The translations under genes and the position numbers were made by a program. From Chara braunii (Eukaryota; Streptophyta; Charophyceae; Charales; Characeae), in contig BFEA01000246.1 of NCBI GenBank assembly GCA_003427395.1, positions 997,400 through 1,054,090 on the forward strand: 56,691 bases of DNA, in the 5' to 3' direction. The notes under the pieces are model-generated. The model searched no databases. It saw nothing but the letters and a program-made list of their open reading frames with translations, and was not told the origin of the DNA. Shown piece after piece: positions 11,177 to 21,834 of this stretch (its first letter is position 1; each line of letters starts with the position of its first letter).

Positions 11177-11214
11177 CTGTCTCTTATACACATCTAGATG
11201 TGTATAAGAGACAG
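11177..11214. other. Nextera mate-pair junction adapter (contaminant)
   Basis: CTGTCTCTTATACACATCT (11177-11195) is followed directly by its reverse complement AGATGTGTATAAGAGACAG (11196-11214). These are the two 19-bp Tn5 mosaic ends that make up the circularisation junction of Nextera mate-pair libraries. It is synthetic sequence left in the assembly, so the join of left and right flanks at this point should not be trusted. Confidence 0.98.
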
Positions 11215-11324
11215 CACACACACACTGCCATATTTTTTGAGTCCTCATCTTGATCACGTGACTCGTTCAATGCCAACCAGTCATAAGACTGACACTTCAG
11301 CATGTCAGACCAGATGCGTAGAAT

Positions 11325-11431
11325 GAACTCTGATGACAAACCGACTGTTATAGTTATTCTATCAAACTATGTTGTGAACTCTGATGGCAAACCGACTAAA
11401 ACTGTTATAGTTATTCTATCAAACTATGGTG
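11325..11431. repeat. About 51-bp tandem duplication
   Basis: Two units (11325-11375 and 11376-11431) of GAACTCTGATG(A/G)CAAACCG... ending in TTATTCTATCAAACTATG. The second unit carries a short insertion. Confidence 0.85.
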
Positions 11432-11883
11432 TTACCCTCACAAGGGTATTCTTGAGTTTTTGCAATTTGCACAAGGTGTGGACGTATTCCGCATACGACC
11501 TTATAGAATAGGTGGTGCCGCTACAGGAGCGCACTGATTCGTTGACCCTTGCCTCGTTTGCGCCATGACTGTAGCAGTTAAGACAACTGAGTGAGACAAA
11601 CTTTATCCCAGCACGCGTACTATCACGATTTGAGATAAGAGTGAGAGAAGACAAAACCGAATCACGAATGAGGTGGACGGGTTAGTTTTGTTGTTAAAAG
11701 GGTTAGTGTGTGTAGCGGCATGGTCACCGAAGGTTAGGTGCATGGGTACTCTAGGTAAAATTTAGTATGGGTCACGAACGTACGGATGAGAACGTTGTGG
11801 CTGAGCGACTGGGAGAGTACCCCTGCTAGCAAGTCGCACCAGGTACTGGAAAGGAATTTCAATGACATCCTGTGAAGCTAGTC

Positions 11884-12070
11884 TGAAATAGTGCACATAT
11901 ATGCCTTGAAGAAAGAAGGTTCCTACACGCAGAGTCAGAAGTTTGTCGAGTCGGACCACGTAGTGAGAAAGAACCACGACTTGTCCTCTAAAACTATCAT
12001 TATTATAGTATGAAATAGTGCACATCTACGCCGTGAGGAAAGAAGGTTCCTACGTGCAGAGTTAGAAATG
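11884..12070. repeat. Repeated motif of about 58 bp, two copies 127 bp apart
   Basis: TGAAATAGTGCACAT.TA.GCC at 11884 and again at 12011, each followed by GAAAGAAGGTTCCTAC and GCAGAGT(C/T)AGAA. The two copies are in the same orientation and diverged. No gene is recognised in the region. Confidence 0.8.
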
Positions 12071-15000
12071 GGCTGACCAACAGGAAGTGATGCACCTTAC
12101 GTTAAGACAGTTCGGGTTGGAGCAGCAGTTAAGGTGATAACAGCCACAGAGCACTCACAACACCTTAGTGGCAATTGTCATAAAATTTTCAACCGACTAA
12201 AGGATTGTATGTTTGAGAACTGATCTCTTGCAGGATACGAGGTGGTTATAACGTTGAAGTGCTTCACCCGTCCTATAAATGCCATGAGTGCTCCCTTATC
12301 CAACATTGGACGCAAAACCTCAATTGAATCTTTAGGTTCGGTCTGGATAATTGGGTCCCTCGGTTCATAACAAACCTCTTAAAAATTTTGCCTAGGATGT
12401 GGAGATTGAGGGTCCTTTCTTCACGAAGTTCCATGATTTTAAAGTATAATGGGCTTGAAATGATCATGAGACTTATGAGAAACATAAATGGACTTGTGCA
12501 CTTAGGATTACCTCCCTGACCAACACCTTCAAACAAGAGATGATATGTCATTTCGCAAGTATAACCTAAATATTGTGTTCGGACATCTCTTTGATTTCTA
12601 AGTTTTTGACCATCGGGCAATACCGGAATCCCTAATCATAAATTCATATGCAATGTGATAACCTCACGCCATTGATTCTCTCTACGCGCCACACCGTTGC
12701 ACAAAATCATCACATCGTTTCATTTTCCTAGGTACCATACCACTATAACAATCAGCATGGCTACATACAGCCCCTCAAATATTTATATAGAGAAAGGAAA
12801 TTGAAAGTGGTGTAAGTGCAAAATTCACGAAGGTAGGGAAAATAAAGTTGCGGTAAAGAAATATTAAGAGGCATCGGTTCTTAGATCATGGAGCAAAATT
12901 AAGTTCAAGAGAACAGGAAAAAGAGAAGCGCACATCAGTTAAGATAATAAAATTCATAAGTGGGTGGATAATCTCATTAACTGAATATAATGTTAACTAT
13001 TGATAAAATTGGTTTAACAAAACAACCAATGAAGATTAAAAAATTAACCATTGACACAAGGTTTGTTGCTCGCTATATATTCCACCTTAACTCCCGTTTC
13101 CTGTTGTTGGCCCGCACCCAGTGCACTCAATATCCTGAATTATACTCATCAATCTCAGTAAACCACCACTGCATTCCTTGTTGCCCATTGGCGACCCCTC
13201 TCAAAATAATGAACCCAAAGAAGTTGAAATAACAGACAAACATGCTCTTTAAGATTCTAATTTTGCGAATGAGTAACAATTTGAACCCAAGAAAGGTAAT
13301 AAACAAAAAAAATTATCATCCCTCATTATGCCCTTAAATTTCCTCACCACGCAATTTGAAAACTGAGATTCCTTATCAATTCACTGCGCATTACACTTAC
13401 AAAGATTGACAAAACAATCACTCTTCTATTCATGTTTGACGACGCCTAAAGAGAGCTTGCAAGTCCGTTCATCATAAACGATATCAACACTCAAACGACA
13501 ACTCACCGTTAGGAAAAACAAATGTCACCATACATCATGTAAGTTTTTTATTATGCCACCGAAACTACCATGGCAACATGACAAAGGAAATTTTATGAAC
13601 TCGAAAATATAAAAGGTACTTTTAGAACCATATCCGCTCAATATAATATCAAAGGTATGTAATCGGAAATACTTAAGAGGTTATGTACAGGCCTCACAAT
13701 ATCAACTCACAGTGATGTGAACGATGAACATCCGCTAGCAAAGATTACGGATTTTCACACCCAAACATCAAAATCAGTGCTATTGTTATAACATTAGATA
13801 TGACTAGTGTTGAAAACAGACATTCTCACATAAATTTGAAAAACACATCAGCAACGGTTCGACATTTGAATATGTAGTGCATAGCAATTGATGACTCTTC
13901 CGATGAGATAAAATGTCGAAAACTTGAAGACAAACTACAAACCAAACATGGAAAACACACAAAATACAACCTCGTAGTATACTAAATCTATATGCATAAG
14001 TGTATAGTTATAGTCAAAGTACTACCAAACTTCTAACCATTACATAGTTCAATCTTATAACACAAATGAAATTACAATGCAAATGTGATCGCACGGAGTA
14101 CATAACCTTTTATATTCATGAATTTAAACTTTTAAACGCATATGATTATCCAAAAATTGTATCGCTAGATAGACCTCATGTGATCTTAGCCACAACGACG
14201 ACCATGATGGCCTCGTAAAAAATTCTTATACTTCATTTCAATAACCATATGCACCACTAACACTCGCAGTCTATTATCTAATCGCATCAGCACCGAACAA
14301 CTCTATTCGTGAGACAAATTCAACAACAGAAAACATGAGCAATCATATTTCTACATGTTCCTGTTCGTAAATCCTAACTTTTAATTCATGGTAACCCTAG
14401 AATTGTATCGCAAAATAGACGTCATGTGATTTTAACCCCAATGGCCACAATGAGAACCTCGTAAAAATTTTTAATGCTTACCTGTCCTTTCAATAATCAT
14501 CTGCACCACTAACACTCACAGTCTATCATCTAATCGCATCAGAAAGGAACAACTTTATTTGTGACACAAAATTCGATAGCAGAAAACTTAACTAGTCATA
14601 TTACTGTATGTTCTATATGCAACTTTTATTAAATTGGACATATGTATCGGCCAATTAAATCTTACACTTTTTCATTCAAATGCACACATATCATCGAAGG
14701 CAGATAACAAATATGTATTCCAAAGTCCCCCATGTACAAAATTACAAAACTTAAAGTCAACTGAATTTTTTAAATTTGTAGCCCTATGCTTTACTGACGC
14801 GTCTGCAAAACCATGTACAGATCACCATTAACCACCATCAATACCATAATATAAAAACTTTCAAAGAAATAAATAGCACATACCATCTGTCACCAACACT
14901 TCGAATATAAAGACTCGTCCTTACGACGAATCTCAAACTCTAACCAACGATATTGCAAAAACAAATTTTATCAAACATACCAGAGAACGCCAACTCGCAA

Positions 15001-15136
15001 TATATATGTATGAATCCTACATAGAACTGCAGCATTAGACATATGCATGTCTCTCGTAGCTGTAACATGAATATCAGGGTTACCTAATCAACATTGCTAA
15101 AAACTCATGCAGATAGTGGTAAAACATATACTACCA
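12071..15136. other. AT-rich, gene-poor stretch, probably old transposon DNA
   Basis: Base composition becomes clearly AT-rich compared with both flanks, and all frames are short and broken. It ends abruptly at 15136, where element A begins. The end reads ...ACATATACTACCA. The AT-rich block on the other side of element B begins, reading minus from about 42455, TGAGAAGTATATG.... The inverted AGTATATG and the TG/CA ends hint that both blocks belong to one AT-rich LTR element, but no LTR pair was found. Confidence 0.4.
14155..14615. repeat. 246-bp period tandem duplication in AT-rich DNA
   Basis: Units begin AATTGTATCGC at 14155 and 14401 and share TAGAC.TCATGTGAT, CCTCGTAAAAA, ATCTGCACCACTAACACTC (first copy ATATGCACC...), CTAATCGCATCAG. 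They are diverged but collinear over about 215 bp. Confidence 0.85.
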
Positions 15137-15591
15137 TGCTTTCGTGTGTTACGCGTGGTAAGCGTGAGTGGTGTAGTGTAACGAGTGGCGTGTGAAGCGC
15201 GTCCTGGTCGACCGGCGTCAAATCGTGTCTGGGACTTCAGCCCCCCAGTACGACGACTCGCGTACGGGTTCGATTTTAGGCGTTCGACCGCGCGTACCCC
15301 CTATGCTACAATGAACGAGAAACGCCCTCGGCTGGGCCACCTCTGTAATTGCATACGAAAAGCTTTCGCATGTGGTTCAGTAGCTCGGCAGGGATGCCCA
15401 CCTGAGGGAAGGTGACAGCTCCCGCAACTGGAGGTAGCGGTGCCTCGCGTGACTCTGTCCTGTCGTAGGGACTCGCGAGAGGTACGGCTGGCGCATCCGG
15501 CCGGAGCGGCAAACGCTCTCCGCGACAAGTCCTGCATAATCCTGCGTGACGCGGCCGGGAGGGTTCCCGTGCGGGACCGATGCGCTCAACA
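15137..15591 (+). mobile_element. Element A, 5' LTR, last 455 bp only
   Basis: Collinear with the LTR 3' end at 35949-36405 and, inverted, with 55869-56330. It ends ...GCTCAACA just before the primer binding site, as an LTR should. The upstream 8.3 kb of this LTR is missing: the homology starts at the T of TGCTTTCG (15137), directly against AT-rich DNA. Minus- and plus-strand frames in it recur in every LTR copy and follow from high GC, so I do not call genes. Confidence 0.88.
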
Positions 15592-15593
15592 GG

Positions 15594-15611
15594 TGGCGCC
15601 GTTCCCGAGGA
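15594..15611 (+). promoter_or_regulatory. Primer binding site, tRNA-Asp type (element A)
   Basis: TGGCGCCGTTCCCGAGGA, two bases after the LTR end, is complementary to the 3' end of plant tRNA-Asp (GTC), whose canonical PBS is TGGCGCCGTTGCCGGGGA, with two mismatches. It marks the start of minus-strand DNA synthesis and fixes the orientation of element A as +. Confidence 0.85.
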
Positions 15612-15930
15612 TCTCGGCTGCCTATCGGGGTCCTTAAGAGAACGAACCCAGGTTAAGTGCAGGCTGATGATCCCGGCAAAACGACAGAGGTTATAGGTTG
15701 GATGGGCTTATATAAGAGGACCGTATATGAAGTTATAATAAGACTGAGCGATATATAGTGCGACTAAAGGTTGTATCTTGGGCGTGAATGACTAATGGTA
15801 GAGCGGTTAGCTAAACTTAGAAGTAGAGTGGTCAAGAATGATGCAGGGCAAGCCCTCTGAAACTTGACGAACTGCTTACCGGTCTATCCCTTGTTACTTC
15901 TGTAAGGTTGGTTAAAAGAAAGAGGTGAAG

Positions 15931-17510
15931 ATGGCGGATGCAGATGGAATTGAGCGGGGCCCTGCAGCTACGCCAACAGACTTCGTCAAGGCCCTTTAAA
16001 AAAGGGAGTTGGCACGGCTACAAGTACCAAAGGTTGACATCTTCCATTTTGAAGGAGAGAGAGTGTCGAAATGGCTGGAGCTCCTGGAAACAATTACGGC
16101 CGAGGTGCCTGAGGTAGATAAGTTTAAGTTCCTACCTCGATATATCTGGTGGGAAACCCGGCCCGAAGTAATGAAAGTAGGTGCTGAAGCAAGGGGAGAC
16201 TGGACAAAATTCAAGGCTGAGATGCAAAGGCGATTCAAGTTAGGGGATGGCTTGCTGACTAAGACAGATTTGGAGATGCTGCAGCGGGATGAATTCTCCA
16301 CAGTCGGGGCCTTCGCCACAACATTCGAGAAGATGGCAGGGAAAGTCCCAGGGTTGGCGGAGGAGGAACAATATGCCACATTCCTGGGGCACTTTAAGAA
16401 TTGGGAGGCCGTCATAAAGGAAGGCGTGATAGAAAGAGAACTGATCCAAGTAGACATTTTTCAGATGAGACAAGCCAGGAAGAAGAGGTAGGCTTTGGAT
16501 GCCACCACGAGTAAAGGACGCGATTTCAAGAAAATGATAGAGGACGCGGTGGCCCAGCTCGACGTAGAGAAGGAGCCAAAAAGGAAAACTATGGCGGCAC
16601 CTCAGACCTAAGGGAAAGCAAAAAGAGCAGTGGTGCAGGAAGAATACGAAGAGGAAGAGGAAGAGGAACCTGATCCACAAAAGTCGACAAAGGCTCAAAG
16701 GAAAGCAAGGAACTTGGCTCAAGGCGGGGCAAGGTTCAGGGAGGGGTCAGGCCCCGCAAGTTGTAGCAATGCCACCTCCGGAGTTGTCCCATAGGCATCA
16801 CCAGCACCCTATGGGCCGTGGCCAGGTTGTGGGCCTCCGAGCCACTGGCATGGACATTGCTCATACGCCCCATGGCCACAGAATGGGCCGCATGGGTCAT
16901 GTGCCGGACCACCGATGAGCATGGCTTCCTGCGGCTGCCCAGGACCCTATGCCCAACAAGTGAGTCATGCAGCCCCACAGCCAACCCAACCCCAGAAGTC
17001 CGCCCCACAAGGTTCGCAAGGTAATCAAGGCGGCGGACGCGGACAAAATCAAGGATGGGGCCAAGGGCGCGGGAATGGTTGCCGGGGAGGTAACGGCAGG
17101 AGAAATGGTGGTAGTAACGCCGCAGGCCGGGGAAGCGAGGGCTGGAACGCGCCAGGAAGTCAAGGAGGCCAAGAAGGTGGAAGAGGCGCAGGCCGAGACA
17201 GGATTGATTGGAGGAATGTCACTGCTGGCATCGTGGGTAGAAAGGCCACACCATCAAGTTTTGCCACGTTAGGAGGAACGACGAGGACGAAGGGCTGATC
17301 AACACCAACTACGATGGCGATATGTACGACAAGTGGGGGTACCACCTGGACTCGAAGATTCCAGCTGGCGCAAGGAAGGAGACCTTACGCAGAGCGGAGG
17401 CAGGTGCACCACCCAATCCTCCAGCCATGTTTCGGATATGGTAGGAGAAAGAGGTCCGTAGTGTTATCAGGGTGGAGGAGATAGGTGAAAACGAAGAGGT
17501 GAAGCAGGAA
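15931..17510 (+). pseudogene. Broken gag of retroelement A (capsid region to zinc knuckle)
   Basis: The frame starts ATG at 15931 (MADADGIERGPAATP) and has a TAA where copy B has a Glu codon. It is then open from 16009 as a Gag capsid-like domain (LQVPKVDIFHFEGERVSKW, WWETRPEVMKV, EMQRRFKLGDGLLTK, TVGAFATTFEKMAGKVPGL). Compared with copy B, about 15 codons are missing after GHFKNWEA. A stop follows RQARKKR, and further stops and frame changes interrupt an acidic stretch and a Gly/Gln/Asn-rich tail. The zinc knuckle at 17223-17264 reads C-W-H-R-G-stop-K-G-H-T-I-K-F-C: the second Cys is Arg and a stop follows. Gag would form the particle and bind RNA; this copy cannot make it in one piece. Confidence 0.88.
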
Positions 17511-17511
17511 A

Positions 17512-17802
17512 GGAAAGCTGGCACTACCAAGGAAGGAGTCTCTCAAAGTGGGAGACGTTGTGCTGCTGTATGACTCATCCCTGGCGAAGCAGTGGTCTCG
17601 AAAGCTGGACAAGAGGTGGTTGGGACCATACAGGGTCGCCGGGTGTGGAGAGCACGACGCGTACCAAATTGAGGAGTTGAATGGGACCGCTTGGAAGGAC
17701 TGGGTGTCAGGCTCGAGGTTGAAGAAATTTGTCGCTCGAGGCGAGATGAGCCTGCACCTCACAAGTTACAGTCTCTTTTTCTTGTTACGTATGTCCTTCT
17801 AA
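17512..17802 (+). pseudogene. Integrase C-terminal tip (remnant of pol), element A
   Basis: An open frame to 17802 contains LKVGDVVLLYDSSLAKQW, KLDKRWLGPYRV and VSGSRLKKFVAR, the pattern of the C-terminal domain of Ty3/Gypsy integrases (GD.V..., LD..W.GPY.V, G.RLK.F). Protease, reverse transcriptase, RNase H and the integrase core are all absent: the gag tail runs into this segment within about 20 bp near 17505-17525. Copy B has the same junction, so the deletion is ancestral to both copies and the family is non-autonomous. Confidence 0.87.
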
Positions 17803-18029
17803 TGGGGATAATTGTATAGAAAGATTGTATGGACGTTCATTAGAATGATATGATAGGTTATGATAGTACGTATGTATGGATAGGTAAGTATGTGTATGCC
17901 TGTATAAGCGTCTAGGTTAGATGGGGAGGGATGTGTCTGTCTCTCACAGTGTGTCGAACCTGCTTACACTCTGTGTGCTTTGGCTTGTGTCTTCCTTGCT
18001 GTGCAGACTTAACACCATTTGGCGAAGCC

Positions 18030-18800
18030 ATGCCAAGAGGGAAGGGAGGGGCAGGGCCAGTGGAACCCCCTCAAGGGGCAGCCAAACAGAGAGTGCAGGG
18101 ATGAACCAGGAGAGAGGACAGACCACCTATCTTCAGAGGAGGGAACGTGGAGTTGTTTTTGGTCGAGTTCGAGAAGCATGCCATCGAGTTCAGATGGGAT
18201 GGAGCCAGGGTGCTGAGAGAGGTACGAGGGGAGGGCGAGTGGGCTGAGGCCATTGTCAGATATGTACGGAAGTCAGAAACCTGGCAGGAGTTCGAAAGGA
18301 AGATGGAAGGGATACAGCCCTCACCTGTGGGGAGAGATGAAGTGCCAATCCGGTTCGATGAAACGAATCTGGTTGAGTTCTTGTGGGCGTATGACCGGTT
18401 TGTGGATGAGGAGAACATTGCACCTGAGACCAGAGTGAGAGGGTTCCTCTAGTTCGTGAGGAGGCCTATAAGGATGTTCATCAGGAGCGTTGTGGAAAGA
18501 GCATTGCATTGGGGAGATTGCAGGCGGATGCTGAGGAGCTACTATACTCCCACACGCCAGACAGAGGAGAGAAGAAGCATGGAGAAAAAAAGAAAGGAGC
18601 CTGAGGCTGAAGGCAGGAGGACTTTTGAGAGAGCTGCCTCATCGAGGTCTCAGGAGGGAGAAAGAAAGAGAGAGCACACTTCCCACAAGACAGAGAAAAG
18701 AGAGGAGCAGCCATATGAGAGGGCGCAGTTGTATAGGGAGCTGCAGATGGTCATGAGTGATCAGGAGTATGGTTTTCTAATAAGGTCCGAGAAGGCCTAA
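18030..18800 (+). pseudogene. Second gag-like ORF downstream of pol remnant, element A
   Basis: Starts MPRGKGGAGPVEPPQ; a TGA at codon 25 replaces the Trp seen in copy B. It continues RPPIFRGGNVELFLVEFEK..., a Gag capsid-like domain (W.EAI..YVR...TWQEFERKM), then an in-frame TAG at 18450-18452 after TRVRGFL, then FVRRPIRMFIRSVVERALHW and a charged Arg/Glu-rich C-terminus ending FLIRSEKA at 18800. The TAG is shared with copy B; the other stops differ between copies. About 256 codons in total. Its position 3' of integrase is unusual for Gypsy elements. It may supply a second nucleic-acid-binding particle protein; function unknown. Confidence 0.75.
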
Positions 18801-20672
18801 GTCAGATATATGCGAGACGACTCTGACTCACCAACTGATTGTTACTTGTATATAGAGGGATACTTGGAGGATTGGATCAGACCCATGTATATCAGTGAGC
18901 TGGGCCAGTAATGAGGTGTTATATCTCATTATAGATTTGAGGACCTTCTTTGTACATAAGATAAAACTGAGTATGATTTGAATGCTTTCTCTTCTGCCGA
19001 GGTGACGCAGAGTGTTAATACCCTTGTTAGATAGACCCCCGTGCGTGTGGAGCGACTGTCGAGTCCTCGATACTTCGGCGCTTGGGTACCATAACTTTTG
19101 TTGGATACCTGTACTTTTGTATAATAACCTTGATTTTTGTGACGAGGACAGGCGCCTTTGTTCATTGCAAGGCCCCATGTCCTGAGTCTATATGTGAGTC
19201 TCAACCTTTGTCTCTGTGTTGTGTGTGGTGTGTCACACTCACTCTCGGTTTGTGGACTGCCCATATGGACAATGATATGATGAAACGAATGTTACGAGAT
19301 GGACTGATTTCCGCTTCCTTCCACTGTATTTGCGCATCCGTGTCCTAGTGACGAGTGGAGCCGGAAGTATAAGGGAAAGGAGTGCTCTCAGATTATTGAG
19401 ACAGTGGTGATATGCTTTACCCGGCTGAATTGGTGAGGAGTGGAAAAGTCACAACTAAAGTTGTACTTTTTGTGTATGATTCATAAATGAGAGGGGGAAG
19501 TCCAGTGGCCGATTGGACTTTCTTAAAAGGATGAAATTTCGTAAGAACTCAGAAGAGTTGCTATAAGTGATGATAATGTTTGCATGTATGAAAAGTCTGA
19601 CGAGGAAAGACCAGATATTTTGTGAGAATCATGGATGAAAATTTCTAGCAATTATATTGGAATTTGAAAAATATTGTGAGTATCCCTCAAAGATGTGTGA
19701 CCTTACCTGCTTTTGATCAAAGTAAAGGAGATACGACCCTGTGGAATTATTGAGGATTTGGGTGAAACATTGAGAAAGGCACTATCCCTCCACGTAGTCC
19801 CGTGGGCAGCGGTATGTGATCCTTTGATTGTCGTTGTGAAAGAAAGTGCCAGACCACGTGGGTTAGTCTAAGGGACGTATTGTGAGACCAAGCTAGGGAG
19901 CTATACTAAGCATCGCTGCAACTGTAGAACCTAACTCCCAGGGAGGGCCGCTGACCGGCACAACCTGGCAGCGGGACCATGGCTTACCAAATGTTAAGTC
20001 TTGAAGGGTCGGCCACCCGGAGAGGTTTAGCTGGAGGAAAGGTCATTGGGGTCAATTAGGTTAAGAGTCCGGACCATTTGGGGTGCCAAGATAGGGAGAG
20101 TTGCTTATCGTTGCGTAACCAACGTGGGCACCATCGCTACATAACAATGCGGTGGGTCGTGGATTCAATGTGATCGACCGGTCCACGATGGGACAAGATG
20201 GAGACCTGAAGCCGCCTGTGTTAGACTCCAGGTTGGACGTTCATTGTGGGTTGAGATGGTAAGCACTACCATGTGGGCGGCTAAAGACGCCCTTTATTTT
20301 GAGAGGTCTCGGTTCGGGCCCACGTCCTAAGTTATGACCCCATTCGCGGGACGATGACTAAATAGAACACCCAACGGCAAGCCAGCAGAGGTCTACGACG
20401 AAGGGAGAGGGCTGTCAACCTACTACCTGGGAGCGGGTAGTACGCTGTAGTACGGAACAAAGTATCCCCTAGCTCCAAGGCCAGGACGTGGGAGACCCAG
20501 GTTGAAATCCTGGCAGTGGAACGTCGTGACGGGAGTAGGTTGATGAGACACCCTCGAACGGAGTCGAGCCGGTGAACCGGATTGGTCGCTTCCTTGTCAG
20601 CAAGATGTGATTGTGCGTATAACCTTGATTGTCCGACGCGACGGGGACGTCGCTTAATAAGGTCCGGAAAAT
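18801..20672 (+). other. Untranslated 3' internal region of element A
   Basis: Between the second gag-like ORF and the 3' LTR. There is no sense-strand ORF of note. It is collinear in inverted orientation with copy B (about 50876-52780). No clean polypurine tract precedes the LTR: the last bases are GGTCCGGAAAAT. A minus-strand frame of 170 codons (20844-20332) straddles the LTR border and is also open in copy B. Confidence 0.7.
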
Positions 20673-20680
20673 TGTCGGCC

Positions 20681-20704
20681 CGAATACCCTTACAAGGGTA
20701 TTTG
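20681..20704. repeat. Near-terminal LTR palindrome
   Basis: AATACCCTT and AAGGGTATT flank a 2-nt spacer, giving a 9-bp-arm palindrome 9 bp inside the LTR end. It is conserved in copy B (about 50846-50865) and copy C (about 35088-35106), where the spacer is inverted. Confidence 0.85.
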
Positions 20705-21744
20705 GGCACGTTTTCGCAGCTCGCAGGGAGAGCGCGCCTGACGAAATTTGAGGGCGCGACCCATTTATATTGATTAGAGAATGTGCGAGCATGCACTTCG
20801 AGGGCACGCATTTCCAGAACCGAGTCTAGGTCGAGGAAGACCATGAAACGTCGGTAGCATAGGTCAGAGTTACGCTAGATTTTCTGAGGCAGTCGCACAC
20901 TCGCGCGCACGGATGAAGAGTCGGGCGGCGTAAAGTTGACCAGGTAAGGCGGTGATCGGGAGGGGGGCGTTGTTCGACTTACTGGGGGCCGACGGTTCAG
21001 GGCCACACAATAAAAAAATTCGCAGGAGTCCGGTGGACCACGTGCTGCCGACAGTAGGAGCCGTGGCGAGCTTTAGCTAGGACGGCGTAGGTCGGGACGA
21101 GTGAGTAAAAGTTGGGGTGCTTTTCAGCCCGAAGGTGGTGGACCGGGCAATTTCCCGATGAAAGCAAGGGAGTAGGAGGGCCCGGCCATAGCCGTTGCGT
21201 GATGCGGCAACGTGCCCGGCAGCATGACGGGACTGTGCCCTCCAAAGCCGCGCCTGGGTGCCTACGGGCCCTTGGACGCAAACGGTAAGTAAGGGGGGCG
21301 GCCTGAGATGCTGCTTGCTGGCCTGGACAGGCTGTCCTTACTCTTTATGAGTAGGAGTGCGCCTGCTACCTCCAAGTTGGGGCTTAGCCCTATAGGTTAT
21401 GTCACTGAATTCCCACCAGGCGGGTCCAAGATCGAGGCCAAAGCGGAGCGGCGGAGGAGCATTATGAAGTGAGCCGAGGGGTTGAGGGTCATGTGGGACT
21501 ATCCCCCTTGGCTTTTTGCGGGGGGTTCCGACAGCGGGCCCGCGAGATAGGACCGAGCACCACCAGTGCCCCCCCACCCGTTTTTCATTAATTTCTATCT
21601 TTAAGTTCTTTGATTTTTTATTATTATTATTTTTTTTTTTTTTGGAACACGGTTTGGTACCGGTGTCGGGGCCTGCAAGGAAGCCTAGCAGCATTGTTCA
21701 GTGGATACACCCACGAACTGCAGGGCTACCACTGCCATGGTACA

Positions 21745-21834
21745 GTCCTTCGGGACATCCGTTAAAATTGGAACGATATGGGGAAGGTTAGCATGGCCCC
21801 TGCGCAAGGATGATACGCATAAATTTGGGAAGAG
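21745..21834 (+). ncRNA. U6 snRNA-derived segment within LTR (element A)
   Basis: About 90 nt match U6 snRNA from its 5' end: GTCCTTCGGGACATCCG, then TAAAATTGGAACGATA, then TTAGCATGGCCCCTGCGCAA, GGATGATACGCATAAAT. The 5' stem-loop, the AGC triad region and the telestem region are recognisable. The invariant ACAGAGA box is altered to ATGGGGA, so it should not act as spliceosomal U6. The terminal T-run of a U6 gene is absent. Copy B has the same changes, so the segment was captured before A and B separated. I see no U6 promoter element in the right place and orientation. Confidence 0.88.

Noticed and set aside
10804-11257. Frames with Ser-Leu or Arg-Glu repeats and the string MCIRDR
   Set aside because: They come from (TC)n/(GA)n repeats, an N gap and translated Nextera adapter.
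20480-20560. tRNA-like B-box (GGTTGAAATCC) in the internal 3' region of element A
   Set aside because: Two mismatches to the B-box and no acceptor, anticodon or A-box arrangement that folds into a tRNA.
21480-21500. Upstream sequence element of plant U6 genes (ATGTGGGAC, complement of GTCCCACAT)
   Set aside because: It lies in the opposite orientation to the U6-derived segment and about 250 bp away, unlike the fixed spacing of plant U6 promoters.
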